Below are positions 1 through 11,323 of a stretch of DNA of 64,000 bases, in pieces. The first letter of the stretch is position 1. Each line of letters opens with the position of its first letter. Source of the stretch: Impatiens glandulifera (Eukaryota > Streptophyta > Magnoliopsida > Ericales > Balsaminaceae); NCBI RefSeq assembly GCF_907164915.1, contig NC_061866.1:54067814-54131813 (forward strand). Reading direction: 5' to 3'. The notes under the pieces are model-generated. The model was not told the origin of the DNA, ran no database searches, and saw only the letters and a list, made by a program, of their open reading frames with translations. Both the position numbers and the translations under genes were made by a program.

Positions 1-284
1 ATTGTTCCTAAAAAAATATATTCCAACTTATTACCTTTTAAGTTAAATTATTTTAATTTACTATATTAAATTAAAAATCAATCTTGTGTATAATTTTATA
101 TTTAAAAACTATATTATATTCAATTCAATTTACTTCTCAATAATATTATAATATTATGAAATATATTAAACTTAAAAATTATTTTATATCCATATATATT
201 ATTAAATGAAATACATCACTTCATTTGAAAAAAAACATAGAAATATATTCCTATAAATTAATATGATTTCAACTATTAAATAAA

Positions 285-431
285 CTAGCATTTAGTCCGT
301 GCAAATGCACGAGGAATAATACAAAAAATCGTGAAGAAAAATTATGGATAACATTTTTAATTTTATTTTTAACCGTTTTAAGTTTATGGGTGCGTCAACT
401 CACAATCCGACTCAAATATCCATTTACTCAA

Positions 432-499
<68 letters not shown>

Positions 500-1059
500 T
501 AGTTAGTTAAAAAGTTGAACTTATATTAATATTAAAACGTCCCGCGTTTATCAAATTAAATGTTGAATTTAAAATATAAAGTCTTTGTAGCCTAGTTGGT
601 TAAAGAGTTGTACTTATTTTGTTAGGTTGCAAGTTTGAAACATACCTCTAGTATTTTAATTTTATTTTTAACCATTTTAAATTTAAAAGCGGGTCAACCC
701 ACAATCCGACCCAAGTACTCGACTCGGCAATCCGGACACTTTAAAAATTAAACATCATTATATATATATATTAGTTAGTTAAAAAGTTGAACTTATATTA
801 ATATTAAAAAGTCCCGCGTTTATTAAATTTGGTGAATTTAAAATATAAAATCTTTGTAGCCTAGTTGGTTAAAGAGTTGTACTTATTTTGTTAGGTTGTA
901 AGTTCGAAACATACTTTTAGCATTTTTAATTTTATTTTTAACCGTTTTAAATTTAAAGGCGGGTCAACCCACAATCCGACCCAAGTATCCAAATTAACCA
1001 CGGCTCTCGACCCCGGTAATCCGGACACTTTAAAAATTAAGCATAATTATATATATAGA
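285..1059 (-). mobile_element. Helitron-like non-autonomous element 1
   Basis: Read on the minus strand the element starts with TC in TCTATATATATAATTATGC (at 1059) and ends with CTAG (288-285). A perfect stem, CGTGC-ATTT-GCACG, lies just before the end. The flanking bases are A before TC and T after CTAG, the A/T target expected for a Helitron. It has no target duplication and no terminal inverted repeats. Inside are repeated units of about 240-270 bp that include the phrase GTCTTTGTAGCCTAGTTGG, at about 581 and 847. There is no Rep/helicase coding sequence, so it is non-autonomous. The class call rests on termini and hairpin only. Confidence 0.6.
429..496. repeat. (TA)n microsatellite
   Basis: An uninterrupted TA dinucleotide run of about 60 bp inside Helitron-like element 1. 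Similar long TA runs lie at about 1770-1806, 3379-3401, 10351-10381, 12554-12592 and 17989-18015. Confidence 0.9.
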
Positions 1060-1765
1060 TTTGTAAGTAATTTCAGTAGCAAAATAATTCAACTGCCATT
1101 TAAAAAAAAACTCCTAGATATTAGCCAAAATCATTTAATTTAACAATTAATATAAAAATACTAATACATTAATTTTATAATATTTTGAATACTAAAAATA
1201 TATTGACAATTAGGTATACTAATATGAGGGTTGAAGTATTGAATATTTAAAGTTTAGGGTTAAGCGATTTTAAATAACCTAATTAATTATATATTTGTTA
1301 AAATAATAAATTTTTGATTTTTTTTTTATTTGAATGTAGACCGATCATGTCCCTGTGTCCCTAGAGTCAGTGAATATTTTTAAATTAATATATTATGTTT
1401 ATTTGTATGAGTAGGTCTTGTTTGATATGGTGATTTTTTAAATAATTAAGTAAGTTATTTTAGTAAAAATACATTTAGAATCTGTTTGACAATAAAATTA
1501 TAATTCAAGTCAAATGTTATACTTTTTATAACAATTTAAATATATACTATCTATATTATTAGATATTTATTTGAAAAAATCTATTATAATAACCAAAGTA
1601 TAAAAAATTGGTTGAATATTAATTCTCAAACAAATACAATATTTTATTAAATTAAAAAAATATTAGTTTCATATATATATTTTTAATAATATTATAATTT
1701 AAAAAAATAAATAATAGTTTGATATTTAATTTTTTAAATTAAAATAAATTAGAAATATTAATTAT

Positions 1766-1809
<44 letters not shown>

Positions 1810-2043
1810 TTTGGCATTTGAGTTTTTAATTTTTTTTTTAGTTTAATATTTTAAATGATAAAATAATAATATATTTTTATTTAAAAACTATAAAAAATAA
1901 TAATTTAAAATTAGAATTCTAAACTAAAAGACTAAAATTTGAGAATTATAAAAACACTAATTTGGATTATATTAGATTATAATTATTAATCTTGACCTAT
2001 TTATTCTATGAAGCTAGGAATTTGACCCATCATTCCAATGTTA
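1060..2043. other. AT-rich spacer between the two Helitron-like elements
   Basis: Very AT-rich sequence with a TA run near 1770-1806. No coding exon, RNA gene or recognisable element was seen. Confidence 0.6.
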
Positions 2044-2667
2044 TCTATATATATATAATGATACTTAATTTTTAAAATGTCCGGATTGCCGGGTTGAGAG
2101 CTGTGGTTAATTTGGATACTTGAGTCGGATTGTGGGTTGACCCGTCTTTAAATTTTAAACGGTTAAAAATAAAATTAAAAATATTAGAGGTATGTTTCGA
2201 ACTTGCAACCTAACAAAACAAGTACAACTTTTTAACCAACTAGGCTACAAAGACTTTATATTTTAAATTCAACACCAAATTTGATAAACGCGGGACGTTT
2301 TAATATTAATATAAGTTCAACTTTTTAACCAACTAGGCTACAAAGACTTTATATTTTAAATTCAACACCAAATTTGATAAACGCGGGACGTTTTAATATT
2401 AATATAAGTTCAACTTTTTAACTAACTAATCTATATATATATAATGATGCTTAATTTTTAAAATGTCCGGATTGCCGGGTCGAGAGCTGTGGTTAATTTG
2501 GATACTTAGGTCGGATTGTGGGTTGACCCACCTTTAAATTTAAAACGGTTAAAAATAAAATTAAAAATGCTAGAGGTATGTTTTGAACTTGCAACCTAAC
2601 AAATTAAAAATATTATTCATAATTTTTTTTCACAATTTTTTATATTATTAATCGTGCTAAATGCTAG
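2044..2667 (+). mobile_element. Helitron-like element 2, with nested or duplicated 5' end
   Basis: This relative of element 1 lies in the opposite orientation. It begins TCTATATATATATAATGATAC after an A and ends CTAG followed by T (2664-2667). A second complete 5' start, TCTATATATATATAATGATGC, occurs at 2430. The region is therefore either two head-to-tail copies, the first lacking its 3' end, or an internal duplication. The hairpin before CTAG is degraded compared with element 1. The units carry the same internal phrases in inverse order. No protein is encoded. Confidence 0.55.
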
Positions 2668-3374
2668 TTAAAATAAAATAAGTTGATTTAATATTTTAAT
2701 TAATGATCCAATTTAGGTAGACAAAAAAGCGTTTAATATTATGCCGGGGCTCCGTTAGGTGCTGGATTAATAATCCGGTAAAGGGTGAGCCCGAGAATAA
2801 AAATAAAATAAAATAAAATTGGATAGGACTTACTGATCAGGTTAGCCCTAATTTGTTTTTCTTTCTCTTGCGGTCGCCGTCGCCGAACTCATGTGTGGCA
2901 TTCATTCCCTTGTGCGAGAGAATGAGAATCTATTAAACAAACAAACAAACCTACAGTGTTCGTTCTTCTTAGAGAGGAAGATTGCGATTGTGTCGAACTC
3001 ATGTGTGGCTTTTAGTCCAATTTCTTGATAGCTATCTCATTCTTTCTTTCTTTCTTTCTTTCTTTCAACAACGTCTCAGATTTTGCTTCGGTGGTTCCAA
3101 GATCGTCCCAGATCTGCCGCTAACCATCATCATTACCGCCGATTCCGATATTCATCAGGTTTCTAGTCTGAGTCTCCTTCCTTGTCCTTCATTTTCATTG
3201 ATTATCATTAACACCTAAGGACCCTTGTTTCACGATTCTAGAAGCATACTTCATCAATGAATCGTGAACACAAAGAATTGAACTTGAAAGTAAAAGCTTT
3301 GAAGAAGAAGAAGAAGAAGTAGAATCTGCTTATTTTTAATTAAAGACCATATTCTCCCTGCTGGCTGGGCTTTA

Positions 3375-3405
<31 letters not shown>

Positions 3406-3834
3406 TTTCAGACCTAATTCTATTTAACACTACACTCCCCCGACTGCATCATCATCATCCCTTCCACAGCCGCCGCCTTCTTCCCTTCCCTTCCTCAAGC
3501 TGAGGACTGAACTTGTTCTATCCGGTTCCAATTTCACACCTCTACTCTATTTCTCAATATAGTATTATTGCGAAATCAAACTTCAATTCAGACAAGAAAT
3601 AAACAGCTATCGTCGTGAAAACTGAACCAAATCAAACCAACAATGTGCTTACTGAAGTTTCAGTTTATTATGCATCTTTTTTTTTGTGTGCGCTAATGTC
3701 TTGATATCTTTGTAGGAGTTTACACGCAGCCGGTCAGGCGCTGAAAATATAAGCAAATACAAGAAGCTGCGCACTGCTGCAGAGCCTCTTCCAAAAAAAA
3801 AATACCCAGTGATTCCGAGGCACCCTACTGAAAG
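2668..3834 (+). promoter_or_regulatory. Promoter and leader region of the RH32-like helicase gene
   Basis: This is the upstream region of the helicase gene. It contains a TTTC microsatellite (about 3044-3065) and a (TA)n run. A plausible leader intron runs from a donor CAG|GTTTCT after 3158 to an acceptor TTTGTAG before 3716. A 12-base phrase, GAACTCATGTGT, is repeated at about 2885 and 2995. The transcription start cannot be placed from sequence alone and the leader intron is an inference. Confidence 0.4.
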
Positions 3835-6800
3835 ATGAGACGCCCCAAATCCAGGAACTTCAACAAACAAAAGAAATTATCGGAGACCCAAGAGATCGAA
3901 CTGCTCGACTCATGGATCGAATCCGGCAAGCCCGACTCTGGCTCTAACCCATTGTCTCTCCCGCCATTTCCAAAAGATGCTCCCATTGGCCGGAATGATG
4001 AAGGTGTCTTCTCTCCTTACACCGGCTGCCATAAGTTCTCTCAACTGCCTATCTCTCAGAAAACGAAAGATGGTCTGAAAAACGCCAAGTATTCTAAGAT
4101 GACCGACATTCAGAGGGCTTCATTACCTCATTCCATCTGCGGCCGTGATATTCTTGGCGCCGCCAAAACAGGGTCAGGGAAGACTCTGGCTTTTATCATT
4201 CCGGTTAGTGCCACTTTGAATGAATCAGTTTGTTAGCTGCATATGTTTATTTCACGACTCTGTTAGAATACTTTGATTATCAATTTACATATAATTACGA
4301 TGGTGACTCCAGGAAAACTTTTCTTTACTTTGATATTTAAATGCTCACAAAATTAATAGATACACAAGTCTGGAAGATTTGGCAATTGGCTTCTTCAAAT
4401 CACTATTTATTGCCTAACACAGTTTTTAAGCTGAAGGAGTATTGGGATAACTTAGATTGTCTTAAGTTTACAAAGATAGTTGCTTGAGCTAGTTGTCTCA
4501 AGCCACTTATGAATATAATTCTATGTGTGTAAATTTATTTACATAGGGAGAGTAGTCAGAAGTTGAAACTTTATTGTGCATCTATGTCTTGTTGCCTTGT
4601 AGGTTTTGGAAAAATTATATAGGGCGAAATGGGGTCCAGAGGATGGGGTTGGTAGCATCATAATATCTCCAACAAGAGAGTTAGCTGCTCAACTATTTGA
4701 AGTATTAACATCTGTTGGGAAGTACCACGGTCTTAGTGCTGGTCTCCTTATTGGTGGTCGCAAAGGTGTTGACACTGAGAGGGAGCATGTGAATGATCTA
4801 AACATCTTGGTCTGCACTCCGGGAAGACTTCTTCAACACATGGATGAGACCCCGAATTTTGATTGCTCGAATCTTCAGGTCGGCTCTCCTTAATTAACTT
4901 TTCTATGTTTTGTTAGCAATCTCACTGTTTATTATTATTTGTTTAAAGTTGCAAAGAAGCAGTTTTTATTGTTTGAAAACACGGGCAACATGAGAATTTG
5001 ACTTGTTTGTTATAGCTGAGTTCAATCCACAAAAGATGTTTTCAAACTAGTTATCAATATTGCATATTGTGATTTGTGGTTATATGGAAGTAGTATTGTT
5101 TATTTTATATCTCATTTGGTTGATGTTTTTGGTCAACGAACAGGTTTTGGTTCTTGATGAGGCAGATCGTATTCTTGACGTGGGCTTTAAGAAGGCACTT
5201 AATGCCATAGTCTCGCAGCTACCAAAGCAAAGACAAACTTTCCTTTTCTCAGCAACTCAGACTAAGTCGATTCAAGATCTTGCCAGGCTCAGTCTAAAGG
5301 ATCCTGAGTATCTAAGTGTTCATGAGGAATCTGTAACTGCCACACCAAATCGTTTGCAACAGACGGCTGTAGTTGTTCCTCTTGACCAAAAATTGGACAT
5401 GTTGTGGAGTTTTATAAAGGCACATCTGAATTCAAGGATTCTCGTCTTTCTTTCAACTTCCAAGCAGGTATTTTTGTTTCTCATCAGAATTTTCATGAAA
5501 TCAATATAGATAGAGGTCATAATCCATGTTTATATGCTAACAAACAATTCCCCCCAGAAAAGTAGTATTATGTATGAGCTTTATATAGTGTATTGTCAAG
5601 GACTGGGGAATATAGCAACTACAGCTTTAAATTGAAGATTTTTGTATTATTGTGTGCAAAAGTTTGCATTTATGTTTGTTTTAAGGGATATCGTATATAC
5701 TGCAAGATAAGTTGTCTTCAATTTATAGTTGTCTTCAAGATAAGTTGTCTGCAAACCCCTGAATCGTTAGGGGGCGAACTCTTTAAATGAAATTGATAGC
5801 CTATACATTGGGGTATTAGCCTGTGTCCTTGAAACGATAGACACTTTGAAGTTTAGTTTCACATTCTTAAGAAGAATGGAGAACTTATTCAAGTTGATGT
5901 TGTATTATATCCTAGATTTAATGACTATGTAAGAATATAGCTTTTATCCAGCAGAATAAGCTACCTTGGAAAATATTAAGCATTCAGGATGCAACATTCT
6001 CTTAGACACTAGTCATATTATTAAAATGAGTTGAACAAGGGTAGCAATATTTGTCTTGTTCTTTTGTTCCCTGTGATTACCATATTGAGATGGGAATTTA
6101 CGGGGCAATTACCTGTACAGTATGCATATAATTATTTTAATCGGGTAGTTGGGTTTCCTTGAGTTTTTTTTCTTTTCATTTTGTGTTTTTCTTTCTCTTT
6201 GGGTGTTCTGCTCCAATAGGTGAAATTTGCTTTCGAAGCCTTCAAGAGACTACGGCCAGGAATTCCTCTGAAATGTCTTTATGGAAGGATGAACCAGGAG
6301 AAAAGAATGAATATATACTCCCATTTCTGTGAAAAGCAATCAGTTCTTTTCTCCACTGACGTAGCCTCTAGAGGCCTTGATTTCAACAAAGGCGTTGACT
6401 GGGTCGTCCAGGTGATGGTCTTTTTAATTTTTGTAAGTCAATTCAAAATCTAGTAGAGATTGTCAATTTTATTGGTCAGTTATCCAGGTGGATTGTCCAG
6501 AAGATGTTGCAGCTTACATACACAGAGTAGGAAGGACTGCACGTTATCTCAATGGTGGAAAATCAGTTCTCTTCTTGGCACCCTCAGAAATGAAGATGCT
6601 TGATCATTTAAAAGAAAAGAAAATACCAATTCAGATTATCAAGGCAAGTTATAGAAATTTCAGTATTACTTTGTAGATGCTTTTCCATTGGAATTGTCTA
6701 ATACTTTGTGTGTGTCAAGTTATTTTGCATTGTGTATTATTTAGCTCAAATGGTTGCTAATGCTACTGTACAAATTCAGGCCAATACGAAAAGGCTGCAA

Positions 6801-8444
6801 CCTATTTCTGGATTATTGGCATCTTTATTAGTGAAAGATGCAAGCTTACCACAACTGGCTCAGAGGGCATTCATTACATATTTGAAATCGATTCACATAC
6901 AACGAGTTAAGGAGATATTTGATGTTGAAAAGCTGCCAATTGAAGAATTTTCTGCTTCACTGGGACTGCCACTAACCCCAAAGGTCCGTTTTCTTAAACA
7001 AAAAAGTAAAGTAAAAGCAGTGTCTGAGGAGTCCTCTCCTCAAGTAGAAGATAAATTGTCACATCTTCCCGGGGAATTTATAGCTAAAGAAGAATTCGGT
7101 ATCGATGAAGAGGATGGAGATTTTGTTTTAAAGGAAACTCCAGTTGAAGAAGTTAAATTGACTGCGATGGGAGACCACCCCGGGTACGTCAACTCTTTTC
7201 TCTGGCTCTTTGATTGAAACCTTTCCAATTTAAGCAATGTTGATATGTTAGGTAATTAATTCTGTTAGCAGGCCATTGGTTTCGGGTCGAATTTCATTAG
7301 CAAAAGTCCCAAATTGATTTTTTTTTGTGTGAAAATGTCATGAAAGTCTGAACTTGAGACTTTGTGGCTATAAGTATTGTCCTCTACCAGACACCACTTA
7401 GCTACATGAACTTCAACTTTCTCAGATTGAATTGTTTAGTTATAACCTGCTAATAGTTATGGACTATGGTGTTATTAACTGCTTGTTTTTCTGAAAAAGT
7501 TGTAACACTGGTTTACTTTGGGTCTTTAGGCCATCAACAAGAGTTTTGAAGAAAAAGAAACTAAAGATAAATATCCACAGACCAGTGGGATCAAGGGTTG
7601 TTTTTGATGAGGAAGGCACAGCATTGGCCCCATTTGCATCGTTAGCTGATGTTGAGAGTGGACAAGGGGGCATGGCTAATCTTGACAGAGAGACAGGTAT
7701 TTGTTCTTCTCCTCCCTGAACATTCTAGTTTGAGAATTGTCCAGATTTTCGGTCTTAGGAAAAGAATGAAGAATTCCTCTAATCTCTCTTTTGTTAACAT
7801 TGAATTGTGTCTAGCCATCTATCGTGTTGGTTCTATAAGGGGCTTGTTGAAGATCAGTTTCTAATCAATGGCTGAAAAAGAAGATAAATTTTCATATCAT
7901 AAACAATGATTGTGTTACAATTTTAGGTTTAATTGAATTTATTTGATTTTCCTCCCTGAGTTGATAATTGGGATGAGAGGTATTGTTGTATGAAAAAGAG
8001 ATTATTTGGTATTTTGGTTGATTAGGTGATTAAATCTAAATAATCCTTGAGTCCTAATTTCCATATCATAAATTTGAATGTTGTTGTGCAGTGAATAAGA
8101 GATATGCAGAGATGAAAGCAGAGTTAAGGAAGCGGGATGTTGAAGAAGACAAGCTTTTGGGGCGTCAAAGACTGAAGGAAAAGCGAATGAAAAAGAAGAT
8201 GAAGCTGAAAAGAGGAAGGGGGGAAGAAGATGAGGATCTGTCAGCATCAGATAGAGAAGGATACGAGGAGGCGGAACCATCTGCGGCTAAAAGGGCCAAG
8301 GTTTACTTTCATAGTGACAGCGAAAGTGAAGAAGGTTCAAAGAGGATTGACAACAAAAAGAGTGTTGTGGACAGTGACACCATCTCTTTAGCAGCTCAAG
8401 AAGAGCTGGCTCTTAAGTTGCTCAGTTCTATGCATTACTCTTAG
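3835..8444 (+). CDS. RH32: DEAD-box ATP-dependent RNA helicase 32-like (DDX10/Dbp4 family), 746 aa
   Basis: This is an ATP-dependent RNA helicase. The Dbp4/DDX10 family acts in the nucleolus in early 18S rRNA processing; that role is taken from family knowledge. Coding exons are 3835-4203, 4603-4878, 5144-5467, 6220-6411, 6488-6643, 6780-7183, 7530-7696 and 8092-8444, which sum to 747 codons. Motifs in order are: Q motif ending near Q93, motif [10 protein letters not shown] (109-117), PTRELAAQ (146-153), DEAD (220-223), SAT (251-253), ASRGLDF (372-378) and HRVGRTAR (399-406). After the helicase core comes the family's C-terminal domain ([28 protein letters not shown]). An acidic then strongly basic tail ([18 protein letters not shown]) could be a nucleolar targeting region. 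Intron 5 uses a GC donor (AAG|GCAAGT) and the other donors are GT. All catalytic motifs are intact, so the gene looks functional. Confidence 0.93.
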
Positions 8445-9514
8445 GTCATATCATAGTGTGTTGTTCCCATTATTGTTTATTTCAAATTATACATTATAAT
8501 TTTATTTTGAGGTCTAATATTTTGATATCAAATCATAAGAACCCACCATCAAATTAAAATTTTATTTTTATTTTACTTTGTTTGACTTCATTAAGTTGTT
8601 CTTGGGTTACTCAATAATTGTTTCACTTGACCCCGTTGATATATTTTTGTATATATGTCCATTTTCTTAAAATAAAATTGAAATTTGATGACTTTTGTAT
8701 TTTAACTAACTAAATTTATAATTTTATAATTTAAAATTTAATAAAAATAATATATATTATTGAGTTATTTAAAATTAATTTACATGTTAACCATAAAACA
8801 AGCTTAATTTTTTATTATTATATTGAACGGATAATAATATAGTTCGAAATTATAATTTATTTTAAATAAGATTAATAATTATAATTTTTATATATTTTAT
8901 TTATAATGGTTAAATTAATCATAGAGATAATTTTATTTTAAAATTATTCTTTATATTTAAAATAATAATTTTCTTTTTTTTTTATTTTTAATATGTAAAA
9001 TTCTATTTATAATAAATTTTATTTTAAATAATTACTAAAATATTTATTAAATAAATAATTAGAGTAAATAATAATAAATTTAATTAGATAATAATTTTAT
9101 TTTAAAATTGTTAATAAGAATAATAATTTTAATACATATATTTCTATTTATAATATATTATTAAAACATATATAATTAATAATTTGAATGAAATATTATA
9201 AATACAAATTTTATTTGAAATTCTTAATAAATATGATTAAACATTTTAATATATATATATATATATATATTATAATATATTTTTATTTAATATATATATA
9301 TATATATTGATCATATTAATTTTTTTTTAAAAAAGATCCATATAAATTTATATAATATAAAAGAAATCATATCTTTATTACCCCATAAAATTGAAAAAAA
9401 AAATATACAATTTTTTAAAATTAAAATATGATTAAAATAATCTTATTATATATTCTAATTTAATATTTATATTTTAAAATTTGTTAATAATAATTTTAAT
9501 ATAGGAGAAATGTC

Positions 9515-9855
9515 GAAAAATTTAGTCTAAATTTGTTGGTTTGGACCCATTTCAAAAAAAGGAAAAAATTCTAAGTGTTGGAGTTTTTATAAAGTAAAAA
9601 TGTCGAAAAATTTTAACTAAATCTATCGGTTTTGGCCCCTTTAAGAAAACAGGAAAAAATTTGTAGACTAAATTTATCGGTTTTACTGAATGAAAAATGT
9701 TTAAAGATATAGACTAAATTTGTAGTTTTGACCTTATTCATTTCCTTTTCTTAAGTGGTTGATTTTCCAAGTATACTGAATATAATTAAGGCCAAAGTCG
9801 AAAGAATTGGATAAATCTGTTGATTTTGGTACCAAATATCGAAAGATTATAACCT
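9515..9855. repeat. Degenerate tandem repeat built on GTCGAAAAATTT...CTAAAT..TCGGTTTT
   Basis: The phrase GTCGAAAAATTT followed by CTAAATYTRTYGGTTTTGG recurs at about 9510, 9601 and, weaker, 9666, 9710 and 9795. Spacing is 45-90 bp with many substitutions. It looks like a decayed minisatellite or several related small insertions. Nothing is encoded. Confidence 0.45.
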
Positions 9856-10002
9856 CTAATTCTCTCGGTAATCAATTTCTTCACTAATTTATTTTCTTTT
9901 TTTAAGTCACTAATTTATTTTCTTTTTTTAAGTGATATTTTAGTTTATAAGTATATGGATTTGTTTAATTAACTGTCAATTTATAGGAGGAGGATTATCA
10001 AA

Positions 10003-10160
10003 TACAGTTGTTGAACTAGTTTAGTTATGCCAAGACACTATGAATATAATTCTACGATGTTCATTTATATATAGATTAGTCAGAAGTTGATGACTATAAT
10101 ATATATAGTTAACAATATTATTGCATATATATTGTGATTTGTGGTTAATATTATGTTTGA
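10003..10160 (+). repeat. Relic resembling introns 1 and 2 of the helicase gene
   Basis: The first part (about 10008-10095) aligns by eye with helicase intron 1 at about 4480-4577. Shared words include ATGAATATAATTCTA and TAGTCAGAAGTTGA. The next part (about 10105-10155) aligns with intron 2 at about 5049-5085, sharing ATTGTGATTTGTGGTTA. The exon that separates these introns in the gene is missing. This suggests a deleted, decayed partial duplicate of the helicase gene. Confidence 0.45.
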
Positions 10161-10346
10161 AAATTTGAAACATTAAGGAGGAGGAATCAACAATGAAAAA
10201 ACAATAAATTAATAGATAAACTAAAAATGAACATAAGACATGCATGAGTTGCTAAAAATACGAAACATGAATACAGATGGAGGAGACATACAGTAGTACC
10301 TACTTTACCTAGCTAGCTAGCTAGCTAGTTTAATATCATTTTTTGA

Positions 10347-10387
<41 letters not shown>

Positions 10388-10534
10388 TCGTCAGTTGGTG
10401 ATGTGGAATTAATTAAATCTTCCATCATCAATTCACTTACAATCCGTCTCTGTTAAACATATATGTTCACATGAGAATCGTGATTGTGAAGATCAACATA
10501 ATTAATGATGATAATCGCCTCTGTTTGGGAATTA

Positions 10535-11041
10535 CTAGAACATTTGATAATGATCTGGCCGCCGTTGGTTCTCTTGTGATAGCTGCTGCTGCTGCTGCTG
10601 CATCAAGAGCTGATCATAATAGTACTCCGACCTGCCACCAGAAGATAAAATAGTACTAGGAGGAAGAGGAGGAGCATCAGAATAATTAGAAAACATTAAA
10701 GATCCAGGATTAGTAGTACTGCTGGAGTTAACAATTGGGTGATCATGATCAGCAAGCGGGCCACCGGTGAATTGCTGAACCATAGCCCTGAAGTTTCTGG
10801 TGTCGGTGCTTAGAACAGTCGTCGGCGTTCTGCTAGAAACCCGCTTTCTGCGTCGTGCTGGCTTCGAAACGCGACCACGGCTGGTCATGTTGACTACGTC
10901 GGTGAGTACTGAATTAGCAGCCGACAACATTTGGTTGGCCGGATTTGAGAGTGGTGCCGCCGCCAATGCCTGAGGAGGCTGGTCGGTCTGCTGCAGGAAA
11001 TGAGGTGCCGGCCATGAATAATAATTTGACATCAGAATCAA
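10535..11041 (-). CDS. VQ-motif protein, single exon, up to 168 aa
   Basis: The protein contains the VQ signature FRAMVQQFTGG (fitting FxxxVQxhTG) around residues 83-93. It is preceded by a basic patch, KPARRRKRV, that could serve as a nuclear localisation signal. VQ proteins are plant cofactors, typically of WRKY transcription factors, acting in defence and stress signalling; that is family knowledge. The C-terminal part is Ser/Pro-rich with a glutamine run (QQQQQQ) encoded by a CTG-type repeat. There are no introns, typical of the family. The frame opens MILMSNYYSWP. The second Met (residue 4) may be the real start, because MSNYYSWP looks like a usual VQ N-terminus. I cannot assign the subfamily number. 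Confidence 0.85.
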   Translation of the reverse strand: MILMSNYYSWPAPHFLQQTDQPPQALAAAPLSNPANQMLSAANSVLTDVVNMTSRGRVSKPARRRKRVSSRTPTTVLSTDTRNFRAMVQQFTGGPLADHDHPIVNSSSTTNPGSLMFSNYSDAPPLPPSTILSSGGRSEYYYDQLLMQQQQQQLSQENQRRPDHYQMF

Positions 11042-11107
11042 TGAATTAATTAATGAATGAACAGAGAGAAAGAAACTTATGAAAGACGCCCCCTCAATCG
11101 TCTTGGG

Positions 11108-11123
11108 TATATATATATATATA
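11108..11123 (-). promoter_or_regulatory. TA-rich stretch, possible TATA box of the VQ gene
   Basis: A TATATATA stretch lies 67-82 bp upstream of the VQ start codon, a plausible TATA position with a short leader. TA runs are common in this genome, so this is weak evidence. Confidence 0.3.
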
Positions 11124-11298
11124 CTAATAAATAATAATAATAATAATCAAATCTCTAGTGTGAATGAGAGAAATAAATAATTAAGGAAGGATAGGATATA
11201 TAGGGGGGGTTGAGTTCTTAGTAAGCAAGCTGTTTGTTTACATCTCAACCGTCTATCCATCCATCCACTCCCACACCTGGCACGTCACCTCATCATCT

Positions 11299-11323
11299 CA
11301 CGTGCTATATATATATACTTGAC
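11299..11323. promoter_or_regulatory. G-box and W-box core upstream of the VQ gene
   Basis: CACGTG (11299-11304) is a perfect G-box, and TTGAC at 11319-11323 is a W-box core. Both lie about 260-280 bp upstream of the VQ start codon. G-boxes bind bZIP/bHLH factors and W-boxes bind WRKY factors. Such sites would suit a WRKY-partner gene, but both words are short. Confidence 0.35.

Larger units (their letters stand above)
8445..10534. other. Intergenic AT-rich region
   Basis: This is the spacer between the 3' ends of the helicase and VQ genes, which are convergent. About 8690-9520 is extremely AT-rich with TA runs and no coding signal. About 9515-9850 holds degenerate repeats, and about 10003-10160 resembles helicase intron sequence (both listed separately). 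A GCTA run (CTAGCTAGCTAGCTAGCTAG) lies near 10311-10330. Confidence 0.6.

Noticed and set aside
585..660. A genuine tRNA gene
   Set aside because: Only box-like words are present. A full acceptor stem and anticodon arm are not evident, and the unit is repeated inside a transposon.
2982..3218. 78-codon frame upstream of the helicase
   Set aside because: It lies in the leader/promoter region, runs through the TTTC microsatellite and across the proposed leader-intron donor, and has no protein features.
6644..6660. Alternative GT donor in helicase intron 5 (GCAA|GTTATA)
   Set aside because: It would shift the frame relative to the next exon; only the GC donor keeps phase 0 and family continuity.
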